Shown here piece by piece: positions 27,888 through 37,317 of a stretch of DNA of 64,000 bases. Numbering within the stretch: position 1 is the stretch's first letter; every line of letters starts with the position of its first letter. The stretch is from Erwinia aphidicola. GTDB lineage: Bacteria; Pseudomonadota; Gammaproteobacteria; Enterobacterales; Enterobacteriaceae. The position numbers and the translations under genes are program-made. The notes below the pieces were generated by a model. The model was not told the DNA's origin and made no database searches. It worked only from the letters and a program-made list of their open reading frames with translations. Location of the stretch: NCBI RefSeq assembly GCF_014773485.1, contig NZ_JACXBP010000015.1:1-64000 (forward strand), written 5' to 3'.

Positions 27888-28377
27888 GTCCTCCACCCTG
27901 CTGTGGTCTGGCGGGAGCTTCCTGCTGGTACTGCTATTCTTCTGGGTGAAAGAGGTGATGTTTTATCCATTGAAAAATACCTGCGTGGCGCCGGTATCCT
28001 ACTACTCCATTGATGATAATAACCACTGGACCGTAGCCCGTGGCGTTTATCACTCCTATCGTGAAGGGCTGTCAGAGGTGCGTACCGTGTATAACGGCAC
28101 CATCCAGCACTACACCAGCGGAATGCCATCGATGCGGGCGGTAACGGTGCTGCGCGAAGTGATCATTGAGGGACATCTGAGACAGAATCGTCTGCACAGC
28201 ACGGTGCTGGAACAGAGCCGCAAGCTGGGCGATCAAAGCAGCGATCAGCAGGTCTTACAGTACGTTTTCCCGCATATCAAGCCCGGTGAAAAAAGCACCC
28301 TCTGGATCTATCTGTTAAACGGTTTAGCCATTGCGACAGGCAGTGAAACCACACCGCGTACGGTCTGTGTTAACTGA
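27859..28377 (+). CDS. FidL-like membrane protein paired with the regulator
   Basis: 172 residues from the GTG at 27859, which lies inside the last 29 bases of the regulator gene; a frame start farther upstream (27820) is less likely. One N-terminal membrane helix (SGGSFLLVLLFFWVKEVMF) anchors a periplasmic domain of about 140 residues containing NHWTVARGVYHSYREGLSEV. Family knowledge: FidL-like proteins accompany MarT-type regulators. The inferred role is to stabilise or modulate the regulator's sensor domain, as ToxS does for ToxR. Confidence 0.7.
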   Translation: MSRIILPNVKSSTLLWSGGSFLLVLLFFWVKEVMFYPLKNTCVAPVSYYSIDDNNHWTVARGVYHSYREGLSEVRTVYNGTIQHYTSGMPSMRAVTVLREVIIEGHLRQNRLHSTVLEQSRKLGDQSSDQQVLQYVFPHIKPGEKSTLWIYLLNGLAIATGSETTPRTVCVN

Positions 28378-28487
28378 CGATCGGGGGTATCACCACTAAT
28401 TGGCTCAATTCCTGCCCGCTTAACGCGCTAAAGATCGGGGGACATATCGCTTAAAATACCTGCCAATCAGACTCTGAGAGAACAGCG

Positions 28488-29072
28488 ATGGAAAGGTTGA
28501 ATCCGGGTTATTACAGCGGTGAGCAGTTAAGGGAGATCGGCTTCAAGTCGGCAGGGGAAAATGTGCGGGTGGCGAAAAACTGCACCATTGTCGGGTTAGG
28601 TAATATTAGTCTGGGTGACCATGTCAGAATTGATGGTTTTACCACTATCATTGCGCCTGAAGAGGGGTATTTAACGCTGGGTAGTTACATTCATATCGGC
28701 AGTCACTGCACCCTGCTTGCCAGTGCGGGGATCGTAATGCGCGATTTCTCCTGTCTGTCGCACGGCGTCAGGCTGTATACCAAAAGCGACGACTATAGCG
28801 GGCAGTTTATGACCAATCCAATGGTCCCCTCGCACCTCACCAATGTGACGTCGGCCCCGATCGAGATTGGCCGTCACGCCATTGTTGGCTCACAGGCCAG
28901 CATTATGCCTGGCTGCTCTCTTGCCGATGGCACCGCGATTGGCGCCAACTCCCTCGTCACCAAAGATTGTGAGGAGTGGACAATCTATGCCGGTTCACCC
29001 GCCCGAAAAATCAACCAGCGCAAGCGTAACCCGCTGGCGCTGGAAAAATTCATTACCGCGCCAGCCCCATAG
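28488..29072 (+). CDS. hexapeptide-repeat acyltransferase
   Basis: A 194-residue left-handed beta-helix enzyme that probably transfers an acetyl or related acyl group from CoA to a sugar. Imperfect hexapeptide repeats run from GLGNISLGDHVRI through GSYIHIGSHCTLLASAGIVM to IEIGRHAIVGSQASIMPGCS. The end is YAGSPARKI, typical of WbbJ/FdtC-like sugar acyltransferases. ATG 28488 has AGAG upstream. It faces the VioA-like gene with 16 bp between stops. Context suggests acylation of an amino sugar destined for flagellin, but an O-antigen role cannot be excluded. Confidence 0.8.
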   Translation: MERLNPGYYSGEQLREIGFKSAGENVRVAKNCTIVGLGNISLGDHVRIDGFTTIIAPEEGYLTLGSYIHIGSHCTLLASAGIVMRDFSCLSHGVRLYTKSDDYSGQFMTNPMVPSHLTNVTSAPIEIGRHAIVGSQASIMPGCSLADGTAIGANSLVTKDCEEWTIYAGSPARKINQRKRNPLALEKFITAPAP

Positions 29073-29082
29073 TTCTGGCGCG
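29057..29082. terminator. hairpin between convergent genes
   Basis: Perfect 8-bp arms CGCGCCAG (29057-29064) and CTGGCGCG (29075-29082) with a 10-base loop, spanning the acyltransferase stop codon. There is no T-run, so termination is uncertain. Confidence 0.3.
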
Positions 29083-29088
29083 CTACGA

Positions 29089-30234
29089 CTATGCCGCAGT
29101 GTCTTTTGGCGCATAGCGTCTGATAATCCCGAGAATAACCTCAATGACATCCCGCTCCAGTCCCGGATAGAGCGGCAGGCAGATCACTCGATCGGCAGCC
29201 AGATGCGCATTCGGCAGATTGTCAGGATTGGCCCCGGCCGAGTGACGGTAGATATGGAAGCTGCTGATCAGCGGATAGAAGTAGCGGCGTGAGATAATAT
29301 TTTGTGCGACGAGCGCCTGGTAAAGGGCGTCACGGCTTAACCCATATTCCGCTTCGACCACCAGGGGGAAATACGCATAGTTCCAGGCCACGTTTTGCGG
29401 CACCTGGGGAACGTGAATGCCCTTCACCCCGGCCAGCCCCTGACGGTATAGGGCATCCACCGCCGCGCGCTGGCCGATCGCATGTTCGATATGCTCCAGC
29501 TGCAGCAAGCCATAAGCCGCCTGCAACTCGTTCATTTTGCCATTGATTCCCGCCGCCACCACAGTGGTCTCATCAGCAATACCAAAGTTTTTTAGCAGGT
29601 CGATACGCCGCTTCATGCTGGCGCTGTGGCTGATAATTGCCCCCCCTTCAATGGTATTGAAAACCTTGGTAGCGTGGAAACTCAGCACCGACAGATCGCC
29701 CTCCAGCAGCACGCTGCGCGAGTTGTGCTGCACGCCGAAGGCATGGGCGGCATCGTAAATGACTTTCAGGCCATACAGGTCAGCGATCTGCTGAATGCGC
29801 GCGCTGTTGCAGGGGATCCCGTAGCAGTGCACCGGCATGATTGCGGTCGTGTTGGCGGTGATCGCCTGCTCAATTTTATCCGCATCCATATTAAATCCGC
29901 CCGCTTCGGTATCGACAAATACCGGCGTCAGGCCATTCCACAGCAGCGAATGGGCGGTAGCAACAAATGAGTAGGGCGTGGTGATCACTTCGCCGGACAC
30001 CCTCAGCGCCTGTAATGCGGTCAGTAAGGCAATGGTACCGTTGGAAAACAGGCTCAGATGCTCCACCCCAAGGTGAGAGGCCAATGCGTTTTCCAACTGC
30101 TGATGGTAAGGGCCATTGTTAGTTAAAATCTGGTTGCTCCAGATCTGCTCAAGATAAGGCATAAACTCGGCCAGTGGCGGCATGAGCGGGCGGGTAACAA
30201 AGGTTTTTTTATTTGATGACATCGTGTTGCTCAT
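29089..30234 (-). CDS. DegT/DnrJ/EryC1 sugar aminotransferase (VioA-like)
   Basis: PLP enzyme of 381 residues that aminates nucleotide keto-sugars. The PLP lysine is at about residue 190 in SFHATKVFNTIEGG. DAAHAFGV holds the cofactor aspartate. ILTNNGPYHQQLE near the N-terminus is like VioA and related dTDP-4-keto-6-deoxyhexose aminotransferases. It starts within the 3' end of the OGT-like gene (26-bp overlap; a second ATG at 30222 is possible). The inferred product is a dTDP-amino-dideoxyhexose. The dTDP-sugar precursor genes are not in the window. Confidence 0.85.
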   Translation of the reverse strand: MSNTMSSNKKTFVTRPLMPPLAEFMPYLEQIWSNQILTNNGPYHQQLENALASHLGVEHLSLFSNGTIALLTALQALRVSGEVITTPYSFVATAHSLLWNGLTPVFVDTEAGGFNMDADKIEQAITANTTAIMPVHCYGIPCNSARIQQIADLYGLKVIYDAAHAFGVQHNSRSVLLEGDLSVLSFHATKVFNTIEGGAIISHSASMKRRIDLLKNFGIADETTVVAAGINGKMNELQAAYGLLQLEHIEHAIGQRAAVDALYRQGLAGVKGIHVPQVPQNVAWNYAYFPLVVEAEYGLSRDALYQALVAQNIISRRYFYPLISSFHIYRHSAGANPDNLPNAHLAADRVICLPLYPGLERDVIEVILGIIRRYAPKDTAA

Positions 30235-33200
30235 CCCAGCGGTGTTGATCTTCGATAAACAGCGCAGACGGTGCCTCGCCCGCCTGATGACGCTGCCAGA
30301 CGGTTTCGATCATCTGTTCAAAGTAGACCGCATTATGGCTATGACTGGCTTCGCGCTGTTTGATACGTGCGCGCAGCGACTGACGAATGGCGCTGAGACA
30401 GTCATAGCGCCGATCGAGCTCAATCACCTTTTCTGCATACTCATCCAGGCTGGCGGTGACAAACTCGCCAAGGTTGAAGGTTTTCATCGTTGCCGCCGTA
30501 GTACGGGAAACGGCAGATCCTTCCGTCGTCGTTACCAGAGGCACGCCCATCCAGCAGGCATGCTGTGCGGTCGTTCCGGCAGAATAAGGGTGTGAATCCA
30601 GCAGAATATCGACCTCATTGTGCATAGCCAGATAGTCAGCAAAGCTCTGCTTCATACGAAAATCCAGCTGCTCAGGATTGACGCCACGCCGGGTCATTTC
30701 TACTCGATAGCTGTCGATCATCCGTTCATCGTCCATATAGGCGAACAGCAGTCGGGCATGTGGCAACGTACGCAGGATTTTGGCCCAGCAGTCGAGGATT
30801 GCTGGCGTCAGTTTTTGCGGCCGGTTGAAATTACCTAACGTCAGATAGCCATTTTTCAACGCTGGCAGTTTACCCACTTCCGGCGCCACTGAGCTGTATT
30901 CAAATATTTTTGCCGAAGGCAGGGAGACTAATTTTTCCGTGAAGATCGCATCCAGCTCACCGGGTGCCATTAAATGATCGTGGGCAATGTAATAATCCAT
31001 CTGCTGCAGCCCGGTGGTGCCGACGAATCCAATCCATGACATCTGTAGCGCAGCGGGTTTCAGTGCAAAGGTCAGCAGGCGGTTACCTTCGGTAAAGCCA
31101 GAGAGATCGATTAGCACGTCGATATTATCGCTGGCAATTTGCTGCGCCAGTTCCAGCGCGCTCAGGGCCGCAACGCTGCGAAACACTGTCGCAATGTCGC
31201 GATATTGCTGGGTGATCCGATCCTCTCTGCCCGTTGCATAAGCATACAGTTCATAGCGGTCGCGATTGATGCTGTGCCACACCGGGTAAATGAAATGATG
31301 AACCGGGTGCCCTCTTAAATCCCCTGAAACGAAGCCAATGCGGATTTTGCCCCTGCCGTCCGAAGGAGTCTGTGCGCTTCGCGCCAGCGTAGTGCTTTGC
31401 GCCCACTGGCTGGCCAGCACGCCAAAATCGACGTGGGCATGGAATTTTTCTTCCGCACTGAGAACGGCATCATGGGACAAAAGAAACAGGTAAAGCGCAT
31501 GGCTATTTAGCCGATTAATTGCGCCCATCGGTAATGCCAGCGCTTGCGTGCACAGCGCTTTTGCCTCTTCCATCCGCCCGGTGTGGCTATACAGGGTGGC
31601 GAGACGTAACAGGCAGATGCTGTTTTTCGCATCATGCTTTAAGGAAGCCTGCAGGCACTGCTCCTCGCGTATTTTATCGTCGATTGCGTGGTAGCAGCTG
31701 GATAAATCCAGCCAGCGCTCGCCGTTTTTGTCATCCTGCTTTAACAGCTGCTGAAACAGTAATCGTGGGGTAGATGATTTTGCCTCAAGGCTGGTAAGCA
31801 CCCGCGCCAGCGAATTCAGCACGGAGTGCAGATCGCCGCCCTGTCCAAGCCTTCTCGCCAGCAGCGTCAGCGCCGTTTCGTTATCTCCCGCCTTATTGCA
31901 GGCCGCGGCCGCCAGCATCAGTAAGGTACTGTCCGTGGGGTGCTCTATCAATAGCCCGGCAATATCCTCGCGGGCTTGCTGAATATGCCCTGCATTGAGC
32001 AACTGCTGGGCTTTAGACGCTTTTTTGGGGTTGACGCTGACACGCGGTTTTATTGCTCGCAGGCTACGTTCCATACTGGCTGATAACAAGCCGCCCTGCT
32101 TTTCTGCACTGGTAGCCAGCAGAAATGCGCGCATGGCGCCCTCAATCAAGGCGCGATCGCCACAGGCAATGATGCGCTGCCAGAAGTGCGCCCAGCTGGT
32201 AGCGCTGCCAATAAGCAGGCCTTTGCCCGCCAGTTCAATGGCGTATCTTGCATCGCTCAAATTATCTGGGTGCGGCCATCGCTGCCACGCCGCAAACTCT
32301 TCACGCTTAAACGCCAGCCGCTCGCCCCACCCGTTGGTACGGGCGCAGTAAGCGCCGTCGGCCACTTCCGTGGTGCTGAAATCACAGATCAGCTTCAGCT
32401 CACCCTCGGCACGGTTATAGGGTGACGGCGCGGCGCTGAGATACAGCGATGGCGGCTTATTGAGGAACAGCTCTTCCAGCGCGGCCATCATCCTTTCGCG
32501 ATGGTCGACCGGGTTTTCTGGTTCCAGCGTCAGCTGGATGAGTTGTTCTGTGCTGAGACTGCGCGGCCATGCGGCGCTCAGCCAGTCGAACAGGCGGCGA
32601 ATATCAGGGCTGCGGGTATTGACCTTTTCACCGTAGCGGGTGATACGCTGGTTTTCATCTTCGGTCAGCGCACAGCTCGCCGCCCAATGCATCGTCTTTA
32701 ACTGGTTGAGTTCCGGACGGTGGCTGAAAGGGTGACCGGATTTCGCGCTAATCAGCAGGCTAAAGCGCTCGCTGCGCTGCACGGCAAAATCGAGGTACTG
32801 CTGCGCCTGAAGAGCATGACTGCCTGAAGCAACGGTCTGGTGCAGCAGGGCTATCGGCGCGCCGTAATGCTCAGCCAGCTCAGACTGCGGCACGACATCT
32901 CCCAGCAGCTGCAGCCGTTCGGCCTTCACCCGCTGCGCGAAATCGCTCAGCAGACAGGCGTCCTGATTATCTTCAAGATACTGTCCAAGCAGCTCGGCAT
33001 CAGTCAGCTTCTGTGCCGACGCTGCCGCCGCTTTCACTTCCCCTCTGCTGTCGGTCATCTCCATAAATGTCAGCATCGCTCTGGCGCTGGTCAGCCACGC
33101 CTGTTCGCTCTGCGCTGCAGCGCAGTGGAAGGCAATCGCCTGCTGTAATATCTTCTGGCTTCTGGCCCCCGGCAGGGTATTCCAGCGCACCGCGATAATC

Positions 33201-33595
33201 CCATTATCGTTGAGCTGCCGCTGGCACCATTGCATCAGTGCACTGCGCGCGCTGTTATCCAGCAGCGTGTACATCGCCGGGATAATAATATAATCGAAGC
33301 GGCCCGCATCTATGGACAGCAGATCCTGTAAGCCCATGCAGTAAAGGTGGAGATTATTCATCTCAGACTGGCGGGCATTATTCTGCGCTGCCTCGATACG
33401 CTGCGCATCAATATCCACACCCACACAAGTTGATTGTGGATAAATCGTGGCGTGACGAATTAAATTAGCGCCATTCCCGCAGCCAATTTCCAGAATAGCG
33501 GCGCCAGAAATATCGCTACAGCTGTAATTATAAAGCCAGGCCGCAGCCGAAATTGCCGTAGGAGAGTGATGCCATGAGGTATATAAACTTGCCAC
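30209..33595 (-). CDS. methyltransferase-TPR-OGT (SPINDLY-type) fusion protein
   Basis: Giant 1128-residue protein, probably the flagellin glycosyltransferase. The N-terminal SAM-methyltransferase has motif I ILEIGCGNGANL (about residues 34-45). A middle region resembling methyltransferase regulatory domains follows, then about four TPR-like repeats (about 530-700). The C-terminal ~370 residues are a GT41 OGT domain with IGFVSGDLRGHPVHHFI, LGNFNRPQKLTP (catalytic-type Lys) and DSHPYSAGTTAQHACWMG. The start is a GTG at 33595 with AGGA 7 bases upstream; an ATG at 33676 lacks a ribosome site. It follows fliR on the same strand and overlaps the VioA-like gene, so the three are probably co-transcribed. 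Confidence 0.85.
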   Translation of the reverse strand: MASLYTSWHHSPTAISAAAWLYNYSCSDISGAAILEIGCGNGANLIRHATIYPQSTCVGVDIDAQRIEAAQNNARQSEMNNLHLYCMGLQDLLSIDAGRFDYIIIPAMYTLLDNSARSALMQWCQRQLNDNGIIAVRWNTLPGARSQKILQQAIAFHCAAAQSEQAWLTSARAMLTFMEMTDSRGEVKAAAASAQKLTDAELLGQYLEDNQDACLLSDFAQRVKAERLQLLGDVVPQSELAEHYGAPIALLHQTVASGSHALQAQQYLDFAVQRSERFSLLISAKSGHPFSHRPELNQLKTMHWAASCALTEDENQRITRYGEKVNTRSPDIRRLFDWLSAAWPRSLSTEQLIQLTLEPENPVDHRERMMAALEELFLNKPPSLYLSAAPSPYNRAEGELKLICDFSTTEVADGAYCARTNGWGERLAFKREEFAAWQRWPHPDNLSDARYAIELAGKGLLIGSATSWAHFWQRIIACGDRALIEGAMRAFLLATSAEKQGGLLSASMERSLRAIKPRVSVNPKKASKAQQLLNAGHIQQAREDIAGLLIEHPTDSTLLMLAAAACNKAGDNETALTLLARRLGQGGDLHSVLNSLARVLTSLEAKSSTPRLLFQQLLKQDDKNGERWLDLSSCYHAIDDKIREEQCLQASLKHDAKNSICLLRLATLYSHTGRMEEAKALCTQALALPMGAINRLNSHALYLFLLSHDAVLSAEEKFHAHVDFGVLASQWAQSTTLARSAQTPSDGRGKIRIGFVSGDLRGHPVHHFIYPVWHSINRDRYELYAYATGREDRITQQYRDIATVFRSVAALSALELAQQIASDNIDVLIDLSGFTEGNRLLTFALKPAALQMSWIGFVGTTGLQQMDYYIAHDHLMAPGELDAIFTEKLVSLPSAKIFEYSSVAPEVGKLPALKNGYLTLGNFNRPQKLTPAILDCWAKILRTLPHARLLFAYMDDERMIDSYRVEMTRRGVNPEQLDFRMKQSFADYLAMHNEVDILLDSHPYSAGTTAQHACWMGVPLVTTTEGSAVSRTTAATMKTFNLGEFVTASLDEYAEKVIELDRRYDCLSAIRQSLRARIKQREASHSHNAVYFEQMIETVWQRHQAGEAPSALFIEDQHRWDEQHDVIK

Positions 33596-33743
33596 AAATA
33601 ATTCCTGAGTGAGGGTGAATCCTGCCTGCGCTGCGCGCCATAAAATAAGAATATGACCAGGGTAAAATTCTATCATTCAGCGGGAAAAGTCGAGCTGCGG
33701 ATAAACGGGCATAAGTGGTGACAATTAAACTTTTTAGCGGATA

Positions 33744-34523
33744 TTAAGCCAGGGCGTGAATGAGGGCGGCCATATGATCAAATACCGTTGCCATCAGCCT
33801 TTCGATAAACGGTGCGAGGGTTTGGGAAATCAGCGACAGCGCCATCATGCCGACGGTCAGCGTCAGCGGGAAGCCGATAACAAATATCGACAGCTGCGGC
33901 GTCATGCGGTTAAGCAGGCCGAGGATAAAGTTAATGCACAGCAGCAGCGCGATAATCGGCAGCCCGAGCATCAGCCCTTGCTGAAAAACCATGCCGGCCT
34001 GATTGACCAGCAGGTAAAACCCGCCCAACTGCAGCGGAGCATCATCCACCGGCAGCTGCTGGAAGCTTGCAGCGACCATCGCAATCAGCCACAGATGACC
34101 GTTGAACACCAGGAACAGCAGAGTGACCAGCAGATTGAGGAAGCGTGAGATCACCGGAATATTCCCGGCGTTGGGATCGAAGAAGGTGGCGAACGACAGG
34201 CCCATCTGCATGCCAATCATCTCCCCGGCCATTTTCACCGCGACAAACAGCAGCTGGATCGACAGCCCTAACGCCGCGCCAATCAACACCTGTTTTGCCA
34301 CCGCCCAGACGCCCTGCAGCGAGTACAGCGCGATCTGGCTGTCCGGCAGCTGGCCGCCAATCAGCGCGGCAATCAGGACCGATAACCCAACGCGCACGCG
34401 CACGCTGACGCCCTTCTCACTAAAGACTGGCGCCACGGTTAACAGCGCGGCAATACGCACCATAATCAGGAAATAGTGGCTGAGCAGCTCATAGATCTGC
34501 GGCAGGGGAACGGAAAAGGCCAT
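33744..34523 (-). CDS. fliR: flagellar export gate protein FliR
   Basis: Inner-membrane component of the type III export gate with FliP and FliQ. 259 residues with several hydrophobic segments; ESLSF-equivalent parts include GMQMGLSFATFFDPNAGNIP and MLGLPIIALLLCINFILGLL. Its start overlaps the fliQ stop. Confidence 0.96.
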   Translation of the reverse strand: MAFSVPLPQIYELLSHYFLIMVRIAALLTVAPVFSEKGVSVRVRVGLSVLIAALIGGQLPDSQIALYSLQGVWAVAKQVLIGAALGLSIQLLFVAVKMAGEMIGMQMGLSFATFFDPNAGNIPVISRFLNLLVTLLFLVFNGHLWLIAMVAASFQQLPVDDAPLQLGGFYLLVNQAGMVFQQGLMLGLPIIALLLCINFILGLLNRMTPQLSIFVIGFPLTLTVGMMALSLISQTLAPFIERLMATVFDHMAALIHALA

Positions 34524-34792
34524 CAGCCGATAACTGACGGAATGTTGATAATCAGCGCGCGGGTGTATTCGATAAAGTTACGCATCATCCACGGGCCGAG
34601 GATCACCGCAATGCCGACAATCACCAGGATTTTGGGAATAAAGGTCATGGTCATTTCGTTAATCTGCGTGGCGGCCTGCAAAATACTGATAATCAGGCCG
34701 GTGGCCAGCGCGGCCAGCAGCAGCGGCCCGGCGACCATCAGGCCGAGTTTAATCGCCTGGATGCCGAGGTTCATAACGCTTTCAGGAGTCAT
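34523..34792 (-). CDS. fliQ: flagellar export gate protein FliQ
   Basis: 89-residue protein with two membrane helices: LMVAGPLLLAALATGLIISI and ILVIVGIAVILGPWMM. The motif QAATQINEMTMTFIPKI is diagnostic. It follows fliP by 10 bp. Confidence 0.97.
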   Translation of the reverse strand: MTPESVMNLGIQAIKLGLMVAGPLLLAALATGLIISILQAATQINEMTMTFIPKILVIVGIAVILGPWMMRNFIEYTRALIINIPSVIG

Positions 34793-34802
34793 GGCGGGTT
34801 AC

Positions 34803-35549
34803 CTAACTGTAGAAGCTCTGCGCCAGCGAGCCCATTAACAGGGTCCAGCCGTCAACCAGCACAAACAGCATCAGCTTAAACGGCAGCGCAATGGTGGCGG
34901 GCGGCACCATCATCATCCCCAACGCCATCAGAATACTGGCAATCACCAGGTCAATAATCAGGAACGGGATAAAGATGGTGAAGCCGATCTGGAACGCGGT
35001 TTTCAGCTCGCTGGTGATAAATGACGGCACCAGAATGCCCAGCGGCACCTCTTCCGGCGTGTTGAACTCCCCGGCTTTGGCGATCTGCGCGAACATTGCC
35101 AGGTCGTTTTCCCGCGTCTGGTCCAGCATAAAGGCCTTCAGCGGCTTGAGGCCCTTCTCCAGCGCCACCTCCATGGTGATCTTATCGTCCTGCAGCGGCT
35201 GCCAGGCTTCATCGTAGATCTGGTTAAACACCGGCGACATCACGTAAAAGGTCAGGAACAGCGCCAGCCCGACCAGTACCTGGTTTGGCGGTGCCGTCGG
35301 CGTGCCGAGCGCGTTACGCATCAGCCCGAGTACGATGACAATACGGGTAAAGCCGGTCATCATCAGCAGCAGCGCAGGCAGGAAAGTCAGCGAGCTGAGC
35401 AGCACCAGCGTCTGTACCGGCAGCGTCCAGCCGCCATCGCTTTGCGGATTCGCCAGGGTGATATCGCTGTTGGCCGCCAGCGCGCTCGCGGCAGGCAGCA
35501 GCAGTGCGCCCAGGCCGCAGAACAGCCGCAGCAGGCAGGCACGCGTCAT
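34803..35549 (-). CDS. fliP: flagellar export gate protein FliP
   Basis: Central gate protein with a cleavable signal peptide ([14 protein letters not shown]) and membrane helices including [40 protein letters not shown] and [20 protein letters not shown] are family signatures. 248 residues, normal. It overlaps fliO by four bases. Confidence 0.97.
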   Translation of the reverse strand: MTRACLLRLFCGLGALLLPAASALAANSDITLANPQSDGGWTLPVQTLVLLSSLTFLPALLLMMTGFTRIVIVLGLMRNALGTPTAPPNQVLVGLALFLTFYVMSPVFNQIYDEAWQPLQDDKITMEVALEKGLKPLKAFMLDQTRENDLAMFAQIAKAGEFNTPEEVPLGILVPSFITSELKTAFQIGFTIFIPFLIIDLVIASILMALGMMMVPPATIALPFKLMLFVLVDGWTLLMGSLAQSFYS

Positions 35550-35938
35550 GATGCCGCGCCCCCGCGATGTTTCTGGCTGAACTTATGCAGCAGCTGGCCG
35601 AAACTTCCCGCGCCTGCTGGCGCAACCTCTGGCTGCGCGCTGGACGGTTTCGCCAGCGTGGCCAGGCAGGCGATCTGCGTCGCCGTTACGCCCAGCACCA
35701 GACGCTGATCCTCAACGTCAATCAGCACGATGCGCTCGCGGGCGCCCAGCGATTTACTGGCGACCACCGCAATCAGGCTGCCGTCATTAAAGCGACGGGC
35801 GATACCGCTGCGGCGCGCCACCCAGGCCAGCAGCACCATCACCAGGATAATCAGCGCCAGCGCACCGGAGACGGTCAGCAGCACGGAGTCAGCCCCGCCT
35901 GCCGGGGCTGTATTGATCATTGAGGAAGAGGTTTTCAT
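35546..35938 (-). CDS. fliO: flagellar export accessory protein FliO
   Basis: Small membrane protein that helps assemble FliP. 130 residues with one helix ([19 protein letters not shown]), then [20 protein letters not shown] and [13 protein letters not shown], as in the family. Located between fliN and fliP. Confidence 0.92.
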   Translation of the reverse strand: MKTSSSMINTAPAGGADSVLLTVSGALALIILVMVLLAWVARRSGIARRFNDGSLIAVVASKSLGARERIVLIDVEDQRLVLGVTATQIACLATLAKPSSAQPEVAPAGAGSFGQLLHKFSQKHRGGAAS

Positions 35939-36312
35939 TAGCGGCTCAGGCGGTGCATACGCTCGGACGGGGTAATGATATCGGTAATGCGGATGCCAAA
36001 CTTATCGGACACCACCACCACTTCGCCCTGCGCAATCAGGTAGCCGTTAATCAGGATATCCAGCGGTTCACCCGCCAGGCCGTCAAGCGACACCACCGAC
36101 CCCTGGCTCAAGCGCAGCAGCTCTTTAATGGTCATTTTGGTGCGACCCAGCTCTACCGTCATTTTGACCGGGATATCGAGGATTAAATTAAGTTCATCTG
36201 AAAATTGTGGCGCTGATATTGGCTGGGTCATTCCCGCTGAACTCTGCTCGCTCATCGCCTCCCCCCAAAGGTCATCCGTCTCAGAACCCGACGAGAGTTT
36301 ATTGTCGCTCAT
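35938..36312 (-). CDS. fliN: flagellar switch protein FliN
   Basis: C-ring protein with the SpoA domain LILDIPVKMTVELGRTKMTI and KELLRLSQGSVVSLDGLAGE, then GIRITDIITPSERMHRL. The ATG at 36312 is within AGGAG reach (AAGGAG 12 bases upstream) and gives 124 residues; an earlier TTG would add 7. The start overlaps nothing, as the fliM stop ends at 36320. Confidence 0.96.
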   Translation of the reverse strand: MSDNKLSSGSETDDLWGEAMSEQSSAGMTQPISAPQFSDELNLILDIPVKMTVELGRTKMTIKELLRLSQGSVVSLDGLAGEPLDILINGYLIAQGEVVVVSDKFGIRITDIITPSERMHRLSR

Positions 36313-36319
36313 GGGGAAA

Positions 36320-37312
36320 TTACTCCTTATCAAACGTGTGTAATGCGGATTGAATCATCTGCTCTATGCGAAGAGCATACTGATTATTCACGGAGCCATA
36401 TTTCGCGGTAAATACCGGCACGCCGCCGACACGGGCGGCAATAAGCTCCTGCTTATCTAATGGGATCACATCGTCAATTTTGAGATTCATCACGTTCGAC
36501 AGACGGGTATCCACATCGGCAAACTGCGCCACCAGCTCCAGCTCGGTCTCCCGCATCTGGCTGACCAGCAGGCCGCGCCAGCGGGTATCTTCGTGACCGG
36601 GATTCTCCATCGGTGGGTTGCTCAGTACTTCACGCAGCGGTTCAATGGTGCTGAACGGAATACAGATATTGAACTCGCCCTTGTGCGATCCAATCTCCAC
36701 CGAGAACGGCGTCGTCACCACCACATCATTGGGTGACGAAGTGATATTGGTAAATTTCACCTGCACTTCAGAACGGATATATTCCGTTTTGATCTTGTAG
36801 ATAGTGCTCCACGCAAACTCATAAGCTTCCTGCGCCATGGTCAGCATGCGGTGGATCACCCGCTGTTCGGTCGGGGTAAACTCGCGCCCGTCGGCCTTGG
36901 TCTGAAAGCGGCCATCACCGCCGAACAGGTTATCCACTGCCATAAATACCAGCCCCGGCGAGAACGCCATCAGCGAAGTACCGCGCAGCGGGTTCAAATG
37001 CAGCAGGTTCAGGTTGGTTGGCACCGGCAGGTTGCGGGCAAACTCGTGATACGGCTGGATCTTAATACTTCCGGCGGTAATATCCGGGCTGCGGCGCAGC
37101 AGGTTAAATAACCCCATACGAAACTGGCGCGCAAAGCGTTCGTTAATAATTTCCAGCGAATGCAGACGCTCGCGGATCACCCGCCGCTGGGTGTGCGGGT
37201 CGTAGGGTTTCGCCTCATGATCGGCGGCGCTATTCAGCGGCTCAACGCTGCTGTCGCTGTCGGCATTGAGCAGATGATCGATTTCCGCCTGGGATAAAAA
37301 GTTATCAGACAT
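36320..37312 (-). CDS. fliM: flagellar switch protein FliM
   Basis: C-ring protein that binds phosphorylated CheY to reverse rotation. The CheY-binding EIDHLL motif is at the N-terminus (LSQAEIDHLLNAD). RGTSLMAFSPGLVFMAVDNL and FGGDGRF are conserved middle segments. A SpoA domain ends the protein. 330 residues, normal. Confidence 0.97.
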   Translation of the reverse strand: MSDNFLSQAEIDHLLNADSDSSVEPLNSAADHEAKPYDPHTQRRVIRERLHSLEIINERFARQFRMGLFNLLRRSPDITAGSIKIQPYHEFARNLPVPTNLNLLHLNPLRGTSLMAFSPGLVFMAVDNLFGGDGRFQTKADGREFTPTEQRVIHRMLTMAQEAYEFAWSTIYKIKTEYIRSEVQVKFTNITSSPNDVVVTTPFSVEIGSHKGEFNICIPFSTIEPLREVLSNPPMENPGHEDTRWRGLLVSQMRETELELVAQFADVDTRLSNVMNLKIDDVIPLDKQELIAARVGGVPVFTAKYGSVNNQYALRIEQMIQSALHTFDKE

Positions 37313-37317
37313 GGTTA

